A stretch of 64,000 nt of DNA from the NCBI RefSeq assembly GCF_000737785.1, contig NZ_JPRO01000014.1, forward strand, positions 186,001 to 250,000, in the 5' to 3' direction. Made by a program: the position numbers and the translations under genes. The notes beneath the pieces were generated by a model. It did no database searches and was not told where the DNA came from. It worked only from the letters and a program-made list of their open reading frames with translations. Origin of the DNA: Chryseobacterium luteum (GTDB lineage: Bacteria > Bacteroidota > Bacteroidia > Flavobacteriales > Weeksellaceae). This document shows positions 8,339 to 16,175 of this stretch, one piece after another. The number at the start of each line of letters is the position of its first letter. Within the stretch, counting starts at the first letter, position 1.

Positions 8339-10873
8339 ATGATACACGACCAACGAGCAGAAAAATTCAGGCAGATCGTGGAGAATAAATTCCAGATCTA
8401 CAATTCATTATTTATGAGCCTGCCTTATGATAAAATGACCAATATCGGGATGCTTCTTCCCTTTCTTTACGAGGAAAGCCGAAATGGCTATGAAGAAGGC
8501 AAAACCCCTGAGGAAATTGTCGAAGAATTCTTTAAAAACCATACCGGCCTTCAAACAGAAGAACAGAAACTCGAACTGCTTTTTAAAATCATACAGTACA
8601 TCGAAAGACAGGTGGTTTTGTTTGACAGTATAGAAGATGCTGCATTTCCAAATCTCCATTCTGAAAGTGACAGCGGAACAGTGACCAATCTTTTTGAACG
8701 TTCATACCAGGACCATAAACTTGAAAAGGTCCGTGAAAAGCTGAAGGATTTTACAGTGAAAGTAGTTTTTACAGCGCACCCGACTCAGTTTTATCCAAGT
8801 TCGGTACAGAGGATCATCCAGGATTTGCGCGGAGCTATTACCAGCGATTCCGTTACCCAGATCGATATGCTCCTGCAGCAACTGGGAAAAACGCCTTTCG
8901 TTAACAAAGAAAAACCAACCCCGATTGATGAGGCATTGAGCATCATTTCCTATTTAAGATATGTCTATTACGATACCATTGGGGAGCTGTTTACCAAGAT
9001 TAAAAAGACTTTCAGAGACGGTCATTCCCATCTTCACGAAGATCTTATCCAGCTTGGTTTCTGGCCGGGTGGAGACAGAGACGGAAATCCGTTTGTGACA
9101 GCTGATGTTACGGAAAGAGTGGCAGAAGAGCTCCGTTCCGCTATCCTGAAGTCTTATTACAGTCATTTGAAATTTATAAGAAGAAGATTAAGTTTCAGAG
9201 GAGTTTCTGAAGCATTGACGCAGTTGAGTGATGAACTTTACGGAGCCATCTTCAACGGAAATATGATCACAGCGGAAGATATCCTGAAAAAGGCTGATGA
9301 AGCAGAAAAAATACTGGTCAATGAGCACAATTCCCTGTTTTTGGATCTTCTGGTCAACTTTAAAGACAGGGTGAAAATTTTCGGAACTCACTTTGCGACA
9401 TTGGATATCCGCCAGGACAGCAGGATTCATCAGCAAGTAATTGATGATGTTTTTGCAAAAGTATACGGAGATGCAGACGCTTCCGAAGAAGAGAAATTTA
9501 ATAAATTAATCCGGATTGGTGAAAAAGTCAATGCAGATCAGTTTGAAGATATTGTTAAAGATACCCTGTTAACGGTTTCACAGGTTTCCGGAATCCAGGA
9601 TCTGAATGGCCAGAGAGGAATAAACCGCTATATTATCTCCAATTCCGATGCTGTAAAAGATGTAATGAATGTATATGCATTTTTTAAAATCTGCGGATAT
9701 CAGGATGAAGAAATTAAAATGGACATTGTTCCGCTTTTTGAAACCATGGAAGGTCTTGCCAATGCTGAAAATGTAATGAACGAGCTTTATCAGAATCCTG
9801 TTTATAAAAAGCACCTTGAAAGCAGAGGAAATCAGCAGACGATCATGCTAGGCTTTTCAGACGGTACGAAAGACGGTGGATATCTGAAAGCAAACTGGGA
9901 AATTTACAAGGCCAAAGAAGTCTTAACTAAACTTTCCGTTCAGAATGGAATTAAAGTCGTATTCTTCGATGGCAGGGGCGGGCCGCCTGCAAGAGGCGGT
10001 GGCAAAACCCACGATTTTTATGCTTCGCAGGGAAATACTATTGCCAATAATAAAATAGAGCTGACGATTCAGGGACAGACCATCACCAGTATTTTCGGAA
10101 ATAAGGAACAGGCCAAATACAATTTTGAACAGCTTCTGACCGCCGGGGTGGAAAATGATGTTTTTAAAAATTCTAAAAAAGACCTTACAGAAAAAGAAAG
10201 AAAACTGATCGCCGAGCTGGCTGATATCAGCTACAAAAAATATTCAGACCTTAAAGCTCACCCGATGTTTGTTCCTTATCTCCAGGAGATGAGTACCCTG
10301 GAATATTATGGTAAAACCAATATCGGAAGCCGCCCGTCCAAAAGAGGAAACGGAAGCGAACTGAAATTTGAAGACCTTAGAGCAATCCCGTTTGTAGGCT
10401 CATGGTCACAGCTGAAGCAGAATGTTCCCGGATTTTTCGGGTTTGGATTTGCCATGCAGCAGATGAAAGAGCAGGGAAGGCTGGGTGAAGTAAAAGAGCT
10501 GTATAAAGGCTCTGATTTCTTTAAAACATTAGTTTTGAACTCAATGATGAGCATGAATAAATCCTATTTTCCGCTGACGTATTACATTAAGAACAATCCG
10601 AAATTCGGAGCATTCTGGAATATACTTTTTGATGAATATGTTCTTTCAAGGGATATCATGCTTGAACTTACCGGCTTCAAAATGCTGCAGGAAGAAGACC
10701 CGCTGTCCAGAAAATCGGTGAAGATCCGTGAAAAGATTGTGCTGCCATTACTGAGTATTCAGCAGTATGCACTGATGAAAATCCAAAAAGGGGAAGGAAA
10801 TAAAGAAGCCTACGAAAAGCTGGTGACCAGATCATTGTTTGGAAATATTAATGCGAGCAGAAACTCAGCTTAA
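8339..10873 (+). CDS. ppc: Phosphoenolpyruvate carboxylase
   Basis: 844 residues, slightly short of the 880-960 of enterobacterial enzymes. It carboxylates PEP with bicarbonate to oxaloacetate, replenishing the TCA cycle. Key signatures are VVFTAHPTQ (catalytic His 147), GFWPGGDRDGNPFVT, LDIRQDS, GFSDGTKDGG (about 505) and the glycine-rich FDGRGGPPARGGGKTH loop (about 543-558), then QGQTITSIFG. The C-terminus reads NASRNSA rather than the QNTG end conserved in most PEP carboxylases. Monocistronic with a strong terminator. Confidence 0.97.
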   Translation: MIHDQRAEKFRQIVENKFQIYNSLFMSLPYDKMTNIGMLLPFLYEESRNGYEEGKTPEEIVEEFFKNHTGLQTEEQKLELLFKIIQYIERQVVLFDSIEDAAFPNLHSESDSGTVTNLFERSYQDHKLEKVREKLKDFTVKVVFTAHPTQFYPSSVQRIIQDLRGAITSDSVTQIDMLLQQLGKTPFVNKEKPTPIDEALSIISYLRYVYYDTIGELFTKIKKTFRDGHSHLHEDLIQLGFWPGGDRDGNPFVTADVTERVAEELRSAILKSYYSHLKFIRRRLSFRGVSEALTQLSDELYGAIFNGNMITAEDILKKADEAEKILVNEHNSLFLDLLVNFKDRVKIFGTHFATLDIRQDSRIHQQVIDDVFAKVYGDADASEEEKFNKLIRIGEKVNADQFEDIVKDTLLTVSQVSGIQDLNGQRGINRYIISNSDAVKDVMNVYAFFKICGYQDEEIKMDIVPLFETMEGLANAENVMNELYQNPVYKKHLESRGNQQTIMLGFSDGTKDGGYLKANWEIYKAKEVLTKLSVQNGIKVVFFDGRGGPPARGGGKTHDFYASQGNTIANNKIELTIQGQTITSIFGNKEQAKYNFEQLLTAGVENDVFKNSKKDLTEKERKLIAELADISYKKYSDLKAHPMFVPYLQEMSTLEYYGKTNIGSRPSKRGNGSELKFEDLRAIPFVGSWSQLKQNVPGFFGFGFAMQQMKEQGRLGEVKELYKGSDFFKTLVLNSMMSMNKSYFPLTYYIKNNPKFGAFWNILFDEYVLSRDIMLELTGFKMLQEEDPLSRKSVKIREKIVLPLLSIQQYALMKIQKGEGNKEAYEKLVTRSLFGNINASRNSA

Positions 10874-10881
10874 ATTATACT

Positions 10882-10911
10882 AACGCCTTTCGATTGAGAG
10901 GCGTTTTTTTT
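10882..10911 (+). terminator. Intrinsic terminator of ppc
   Basis: AACGCCTTTC-gatt-GAGAGGCGTT followed by a T run, starting 9 bp after the stop codon. Confidence 0.85.
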
Positions 10912-10912
10912 C

Positions 10913-11224
10913 AACACAAATATTTTAATACAAATGAGCACAATGATTTTCTGTGGTGAATTTTAGATTTTGGCTAAAGCTGTTTGCTCGGTTGAAAAGT
11001 GAAACGGGCTGAAGCCCGTTCCTATTGAATATATTTGTCACAGGTATACAATTTGAGCAATCTGTATAATCTGTGGAATTAAAACTGATATTTATTAAGG
11101 CAGGGTGAAGTATGACAATGAAATGGAATCAAACCCTTTCTATGGACTTGAATTTGGAATACTTCTTCGAACTTACCCCTGAGTAGCTTAAAATTTGTGG
11201 TATTTGTATTAAAATATTTGTGTT
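10913..11224. repeat. 312-bp inverted-repeat element with 23-bp perfect arms
   Basis: The bases at 10913-10935 (AACACAAATATTTTAATACAAA plus T) are the exact reverse complement of 11202-11224. The interior has no open frame; it contains the small palindrome AACGGGCTGAAGCCCGTT at 11003-11020. With the ppc terminator it fills the 405-bp gap before the protease gene. Flanking target duplications are not evident. Confidence 0.7.
11003..11032. repeat. GGGC-TGAA-GCCC palindrome, dispersed family
   Basis: An 8-bp perfect stem, AACGGGCT/AGCCCGTT, followed by CCTATTGAATAT. The whole 30 bp matches 44838-44867 at 25 positions; all five differences are transitions. Confidence 0.6.
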
Positions 11225-11278
11225 ATTCGTGTTTAAAAATAAAACCCATCTGCAAAATCAACATCAATTAAAAATAAT

Positions 11279-12883
11279 TTATTCCTTTAAAAACTTCTCA
11301 TAAAAAACCTGATCCTTCGCCTGAATTTTCAGATAATAAGTTCCCTTCGGAAAATCTTCTACTTTGATGGATTTCTGACTGCTATTTTTTCTGATCAGCT
11401 TCCCTAAGTTATCATATACTTCCAATGACAGAATTTCACTTTCAGAAGCAATATTTAAAATATTCCTGACAGGATTCGGGAAAATAGCCAGTTTTTCTTT
11501 TTTCACCATTTCAGAGGTATTCAATACCTGATTGTAAAGGTTTCCGAAATTGAGAATACCATAACCCATCTGATCCGTATGGCCGGGATAAAGTGAAGCG
11601 GTCTGCCGGAGTTTGGTTCTCATCTGCTCCCTGTCCATCGAAGGGAATGCCTGCACGAAACATGCTACACCACCTGCGGCAATAGGCGTTGCAATCGAGG
11701 TTCCGTTTACTGAGGTTAATGTACTGTTGGTAACTGTTGCGGATGCAGTTCCTCTTGCACTTCCATCAGGTTTTACCACTCCAAGCGCATTGGGGCCATA
11801 TGATGAAAATCCTGAAGAATTTCCTGCTGAATCTACTGATCCTATGGTGAATACCTTAGGATTATCTGCAGGGGTTATGATGTAATGCCACGGCTGAAGT
11901 CCTGAATTTCCTGCAGCGGCGAGAACGAAAATTCCTTTATTGGCAGCTATTTCAGCAGCTCTTGCAATAAAAGAAGTGGTTCCATTCATATCTAAGTAGC
12001 TGTAACTGTATCGGGAATCGTCGAAAACATTGTATCCAAGAGAAGATGTGATGATATCGACTCCCTTTCTGTCTGCTTCTTCTGCTGCTTCTATCCAATA
12101 TAATTCCTCTTCCGGAATTTCACCAACAGCATTTTCGCTGCGGTAAAGATAAAAGTCGGCATCCGGAGCTGATCCTACAAAGGTGTTTTCGATATAGCCC
12201 CCGATAGCTCCCAGCACAGCAGATCCATGATTGCTTATAGAAGTGCTGTATACGTTGCTTGTTTTGGTCACAAAGTCATACACCCCTTTAATCTGATTGT
12301 TGGTCCGTAATCTTTCAAATGCCGATCCGGTATTTACATAAGGAAAACCGGCATCAATAACGGCAATAGATACCCCTGTTCCGGTAAATCCGGCAAGGTG
12401 AAGAGGTCTTACATTGATCTGGTCGATCTGTGCAGAACCGGAGCCATAATCAAAAACAGTCAGCGTCTCCTGAGTTTCGGAAGAAAAGTTCCATTTATTT
12501 TGTTGTGCTGTTTTGGGAACAGAATTATTATTTCTTGCAAATCGCTCTACTGATGATACATAGGGCTGTGCCTGTAAAACTGTTATCTGTGCCTGAGTTG
12601 CATTTACAGCCGCTCCGTTAAGCCATTTCGAATAGTCTGTAACGGTAAAGCCAAGGTTCTGGAGATTCTGAATATAAGACTGTTCGATAGGAGCATCCTG
12701 ATCATTCAGCGGAATACCCAGTGAAGTACGTCTGTTAAGGGATTTCTGAGCCAGCTCTGAAAGCGGATTCGCATAAAAAGCAGCTTTATTCGGTTTGCCT
12801 GTAAAATAAACAAAAACAAGCTCCGTCTGTGCATTTACAGCCGAGTAACCCACTAAAAGACAAAAGAGTAAAAGTTTTTTCAT
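11279..12883 (-). CDS. Secreted S8 subtilisin-like serine protease with T9SS sorting domain
   Basis: 534 residues: signal peptide (1-18), a prodomain-like region to about 150, then a subtilase domain. Catalytic Asp 177 is in VIDAGF, His 219 in SNHGSAV and Ser 396 in NGTSIATP; oxyanion-hole Asn 326 is in AAAGNSG. The last about 75 residues form a type A Por secretion sorting domain (IFPNPVRN, then VYDNLGKL, KGTYYLKI), so export through the type IX system and surface attachment or release are expected. Probable role is degrading extracellular protein for nutrition. Substrate range unknown. Confidence 0.95.
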   Translation of the reverse strand: MKKLLLFCLLVGYSAVNAQTELVFVYFTGKPNKAAFYANPLSELAQKSLNRRTSLGIPLNDQDAPIEQSYIQNLQNLGFTVTDYSKWLNGAAVNATQAQITVLQAQPYVSSVERFARNNNSVPKTAQQNKWNFSSETQETLTVFDYGSGSAQIDQINVRPLHLAGFTGTGVSIAVIDAGFPYVNTGSAFERLRTNNQIKGVYDFVTKTSNVYSTSISNHGSAVLGAIGGYIENTFVGSAPDADFYLYRSENAVGEIPEEELYWIEAAEEADRKGVDIITSSLGYNVFDDSRYSYSYLDMNGTTSFIARAAEIAANKGIFVLAAAGNSGLQPWHYIITPADNPKVFTIGSVDSAGNSSGFSSYGPNALGVVKPDGSARGTASATVTNSTLTSVNGTSIATPIAAGGVACFVQAFPSMDREQMRTKLRQTASLYPGHTDQMGYGILNFGNLYNQVLNTSEMVKKEKLAIFPNPVRNILNIASESEILSLEVYDNLGKLIRKNSSQKSIKVEDFPKGTYYLKIQAKDQVFYEKFLKE

Positions 12884-12925
12884 GAAGTTATTTTTTATAA
12901 AGATAAAACAAAATCAATAAAATTT

Positions 12926-12954
12926 TTGATAGGATTTTAAATTCCTTATTTTTA
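12926..12954 (+). promoter_or_regulatory. Promoter of the surface-sugar operon
   Basis: TTG at 12926-12928 and TATTTTTA at 12947-12954, 18 bp apart, approximate the Bacteroidota -33/-7 pair 15 bp before the aminotransferase ATG. Confidence 0.4.
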
Positions 12955-12969
12955 CACAAATATTTATTT

Positions 12970-14094
12970 ATGAAAAAAATTCAGATGGTTGACTTGCAAA
13001 GTCAGTATTACAAAATAAAGAATGATGTAGATAATGCAGTTTTAAATGTAATGGATTCTGCGGCTTTTATCAATGGCCCTGAAGTAAAGTCTTTCCAGAA
13101 TGAATTGGAATCTTATTTAGATGTAAAGCATGTGATCCCTTGTGCTAACGGAACCGATGCTTTGCAGATCGCGCTGATGGCTTTGGATCTTAAAGAAGGG
13201 GACGAAGTGATCACCGCAGATTTTACTTTTGCTGCTACAGTGGAAGTGATTCATCTGCTTAAACTGAAATCAGTACTGGTAGATGTAGATTACGATACAT
13301 TCACGATCTCTACGGAAGAAATTAAAAAAGCGATCACGCCAAGAACAAAGGCAATCATTCCGGTACATATTTTCGGACAGTGTGCCAATATGGAAGAGAT
13401 CTTAAAAATTGCAGAAGAACACAATCTGTATGTCATTGAAGACAATGCACAGGCAATAGGATCACAATATACATTCTCTGACGGAACTGAGAAATATGCC
13501 GGAACAATGGCAACTGTGGGAACCACTTCATTTTTCCCTTCCAAGAATTTAGGTTGCTATGGTGATGGTGGAGCTATTTTTACCAATAATGATGAACTGG
13601 CGCACCGTTTAAGAGGAATCGTAAATCACGGGATGTATGAGAGGTATTATCATGATGAAGTTGGGGTAAACTCAAGGCTTGACAGTATTCAGGCGGCGGT
13701 TTTAAGAAAAAAACTTCCCAATCTTGATTCTTACAACGATGCAAGAAGAAAAGCAGCTGATTATTATGACGAAGCTTTTGCCGGAAACGAAAATATTTTA
13801 ACTCCAGAAAGGGCGGAATATTCTACTCATGTATTCCATCAGTATACTCTGAGAATTCTGAATGGAAAACGTAATGAACTTCAGAAATTCCTTACAGAAA
13901 AAGAAATTCCTGCAATGATTTATTATCCGGTAGCCTTAAGAAAACAAAAAGCGTATTATCAGGAAAGCAACGATGCGGATTTTGTGAATACAGACATGCT
14001 TTTGGACCAGGTAATTTCTCTTCCGATGCATACAGAACTGGATGAAGAGCAGCTGAAGTATATTTCGGATGCTGTATTGGAGTTTATGAAATAA
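12970..14094 (+). CDS. DegT/DnrJ/EryC1-family sugar-nucleotide aminotransferase
   Basis: 374 residues, fold type I PLP enzyme. PLP-forming Lys 192 lies in FFPSKNLGCYGDGGA; CANGTDAL (58-65) and VIEDNAQAIG (155-164) are the cofactor and Asp-containing segments; the GVNSRLDSIQAA stretch is typical of the family. Members transfer an amino group from glutamate to keto-sugar nucleotides for LPS O-chains, capsules or glycoproteins. First gene of a four-gene run with a membrane protein, galE and a nucleotidyltransferase, which supports a cell-surface sugar role. The exact sugar is unknown. Confidence 0.92.
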   Translation: MKKIQMVDLQSQYYKIKNDVDNAVLNVMDSAAFINGPEVKSFQNELESYLDVKHVIPCANGTDALQIALMALDLKEGDEVITADFTFAATVEVIHLLKLKSVLVDVDYDTFTISTEEIKKAITPRTKAIIPVHIFGQCANMEEILKIAEEHNLYVIEDNAQAIGSQYTFSDGTEKYAGTMATVGTTSFFPSKNLGCYGDGGAIFTNNDELAHRLRGIVNHGMYERYYHDEVGVNSRLDSIQAAVLRKKLPNLDSYNDARRKAADYYDEAFAGNENILTPERAEYSTHVFHQYTLRILNGKRNELQKFLTEKEIPAMIYYPVALRKQKAYYQESNDADFVNTDMLLDQVISLPMHTELDEEQLKYISDAVLEFMK

Positions 14095-14095
14095 T

Positions 14096-14539
14096 ATGCT
14101 TCACGACGAAAGAATACTTAAGAATAAGTTTGCTTATTTTTTTACAATTGTTTTTATTTTAGGTTGGATTATTTATTATGGAGTATTCGTAATTAATGTT
14201 TTACTTAAAGGTTATAGATTAGTAGAAAAGTACATTCAATTTAGAATTCCGATCTATTTTTTAAATTTCATAGCATTTACATTATTGATTGTGACATTTG
14301 TACATGTGTTCAAAGAATCAAAAAAAATGTTTATATATTTAAATATTACAGGTGCTTCAATCATAATTTTAGCGTCAATGAGTTTTTATATTAATTATGA
14401 TGAGAAATGGGGAGCATATATTTATTCTTTTTTATTTGGGCTAACCTTGTTTTTAATAGGACCGATATTACTTATAAATTACTTAAGGCATTCGCCTGCA
14501 AAGAGCGAAATAGACAATATAGGAAAACACAACGATTAA
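14096..14539 (+). CDS. Four-TM membrane protein of unknown function
   Basis: 147 residues starting 1 bp after the aminotransferase stop, so translation is probably coupled. Four hydrophobic helices (about 14-35, 50-67, 76-95 and 103-125) and a short charged tail; no recognisable family motif. The gene is markedly more AT-rich than the genes on either side, with many TTT/ATT codons. It is retained inside a sugar operon, so a role in transport or assembly is possible but unsupported. Confidence 0.72.
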   Translation: MLHDERILKNKFAYFFTIVFILGWIIYYGVFVINVLLKGYRLVEKYIQFRIPIYFLNFIAFTLLIVTFVHVFKESKKMFIYLNITGASIIILASMSFYINYDEKWGAYIYSFLFGLTLFLIGPILLINYLRHSPAKSEIDNIGKHND

Positions 14540-14558
14540 AAAATATTAAACAAAAAAA

Positions 14559-15578
14559 ATGGCAATACTTGTTACAGGAGGATTAGGATACATAGGGTCC
14601 CACACAGTAGTAGAACTCATCAATAATGGGTTTGAAGTTGTTATTGTGGATGATTTATCCAATTCCGAAAGGTTTATTTTAAAAAATATTGAAGAAATTA
14701 CAGGTAAAAAGCCCGTTTTTTATCCTTTTGATTTGAGGAGAAGAGAACTTCTTACCCAGGTTTTTGATGCTCATCAGATCGAAGGATGTATCAATTTTGC
14801 AGCGTCTAAAGCTGTAGGTGAAAGCCAGGTAATGCCTATAGATTATTATGAAAATAATTTATTTACACTGATCAATATTCTTCAGGAGTTTAAAGAAAGA
14901 AAGCTCTCCAATTTTATTTTCAGCTCTTCATGCACGGTATATGGACAGGCAGAGAAAATGCCCATTGATGAAAATACTCCACTGAAACTTCCGGAAAGTG
15001 TATATGGTAAGACCAAGCAGATGGGTGAGGAGATTTTAGCCGATTTTGCAAGAGCTTATAACAGCAGAATTTCTTTGCTGAGATATTTTAACCCTATTGG
15101 CGCCCATCCTTCAGGGAAATTGGGGGAGCTTCCCATAGGTGTTCCTAATAATTTGATTCCCTATGTTACTCAGACCGCTGCAGGAATCCGCGAGAAACTG
15201 AATATCTGGGGTGATGATTATGATACGGAGGACGGAACCGCGGTCCGTGATTATATTTACGTTGTTGATCTGGCTAAAGCTCACGTAAGTGCCCTTAAGA
15301 AACTAATGGAGAGCAACGAAGAAACGGTGATTGATATATTTAACCTGGGAACAGGAAAAGGCTCATCCGTACTGGAAGTTGTGAAAGCCTTTGAAACAGC
15401 CAATGATGTAAAGGTTCCTTACCAGATCTGTCCGAGGAGAGAAGGTGATATTACCGTTGCCTATGCCAATGCTGATAAAGCTGAAAAAGAGCTTCACTGG
15501 AAGTCTGAAACTCCATTGCAAGAATCTTTGAGAACCGTCTGGAAATGGCAGCAGTATCTTGATTCCAGGGCTGTTTAA
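14559..15578 (+). CDS. galE: UDP-glucose 4-epimerase
   Basis: 339 residues, standard length. Extended SDR with the NAD-binding GGLGYIG (7-13), the Ser cluster FSSSCTVYG and the active-site Tyr149-x3-Lys153 in SVYGKTK; NPIGAHPSG and the RYF segment match GalE. It interconverts UDP-glucose and UDP-galactose for surface polysaccharide precursors or galactose use. It starts 19 bp after the membrane protein gene in the same operon. Confidence 0.95.
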   Translation: MAILVTGGLGYIGSHTVVELINNGFEVVIVDDLSNSERFILKNIEEITGKKPVFYPFDLRRRELLTQVFDAHQIEGCINFAASKAVGESQVMPIDYYENNLFTLINILQEFKERKLSNFIFSSSCTVYGQAEKMPIDENTPLKLPESVYGKTKQMGEEILADFARAYNSRISLLRYFNPIGAHPSGKLGELPIGVPNNLIPYVTQTAAGIREKLNIWGDDYDTEDGTAVRDYIYVVDLAKAHVSALKKLMESNEETVIDIFNLGTGKGSSVLEVVKAFETANDVKVPYQICPRREGDITVAYANADKAEKELHWKSETPLQESLRTVWKWQQYLDSRAV

Positions 15579-15683
15579 AATAAGAACTTAAAAAAACAAT
15601 TATAATACAAAATCTTTTCCCGCAATATGGACCTTCCTTTAGAAAGAATAAACTGTTGTAGTGGAATTTTAATTGACATTATT

Positions 15684-16136
15684 ATGAAGACACAAAAAAT
15701 AGGTATTACATTCTCCTCATTTGATCTGCTGCATGCAGGGCACATCAAAATGCTTGAAGAAGCTAAAACAGTATGTGATTATTTAATCGTAGGGCTTCAG
15801 GTTGATCCGTCGCATGATCGCCCGACTAAGAACAAACCAAGCCAAAGCATTGTTGAGAGATACATTCAGCTAAAGGCTGTAAATGCAGTAGACGAAATCA
15901 TTCCTTACTATACAGAAGAAGATCTTCTCGATATTTTGAAGTCTTTTGTGATCGATGTAAGAATCATAGGGGATGATTACATGAACAGGGATTTTACAGG
16001 TAAGCAATATTGTGAAGAGAAAGGAATTGAGATCTTTTACAACAAAAGAGATCACAGGTTTTCCACCAGCGATCTTAGAAGAAGGATCTATGAAGCTGAA
16101 AAAGAAAAATTAGAAAGAACAGAAACCGTAAAATAA
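15684..16136 (+). CDS. Cytidylyltransferase-like nucleotidyltransferase (TagD/RfaE-C type)
   Basis: 150 residues from the ATG at 15684. An in-frame ATG at 15627 adds 19 residues with no similarity to the family start, and KIGITFSSFDLLHAGH must lie at the N-terminus. HAGH (17-20) is the nucleotide-binding HxGH motif, and the STSDLRRRI segment near the end corresponds to the family's second signature. It probably activates a phospho-alcohol or sugar phosphate with CTP or ATP. Last gene of the surface-sugar operon, ending at a terminator shared with the receptor gene. Confidence 0.85.
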   Translation: MKTQKIGITFSSFDLLHAGHIKMLEEAKTVCDYLIVGLQVDPSHDRPTKNKPSQSIVERYIQLKAVNAVDEIIPYYTEEDLLDILKSFVIDVRIIGDDYMNRDFTGKQYCEEKGIEIFYNKRDHRFSTSDLRRRIYEAEKEKLERTETVK

Positions 16137-16171
16137 AAAAATCCCGAAAAATATTTTTCGGGATTTTTTTG
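16137..16171. terminator. Bidirectional intrinsic terminator
   Basis: ATCCCGAAAAAT and ATTTTTCGGGAT (16141-16164) form a perfect 12-bp palindrome flanked by A and T runs, between convergent genes. Confidence 0.85.
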
Positions 16172-16175
16172 TGTA

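Noticed and set aside
15627-15683. 19-residue extension of the nucleotidyltransferase
   Set aside because: No family member has it; the conserved nucleotide-binding N-terminus starts at 15684.
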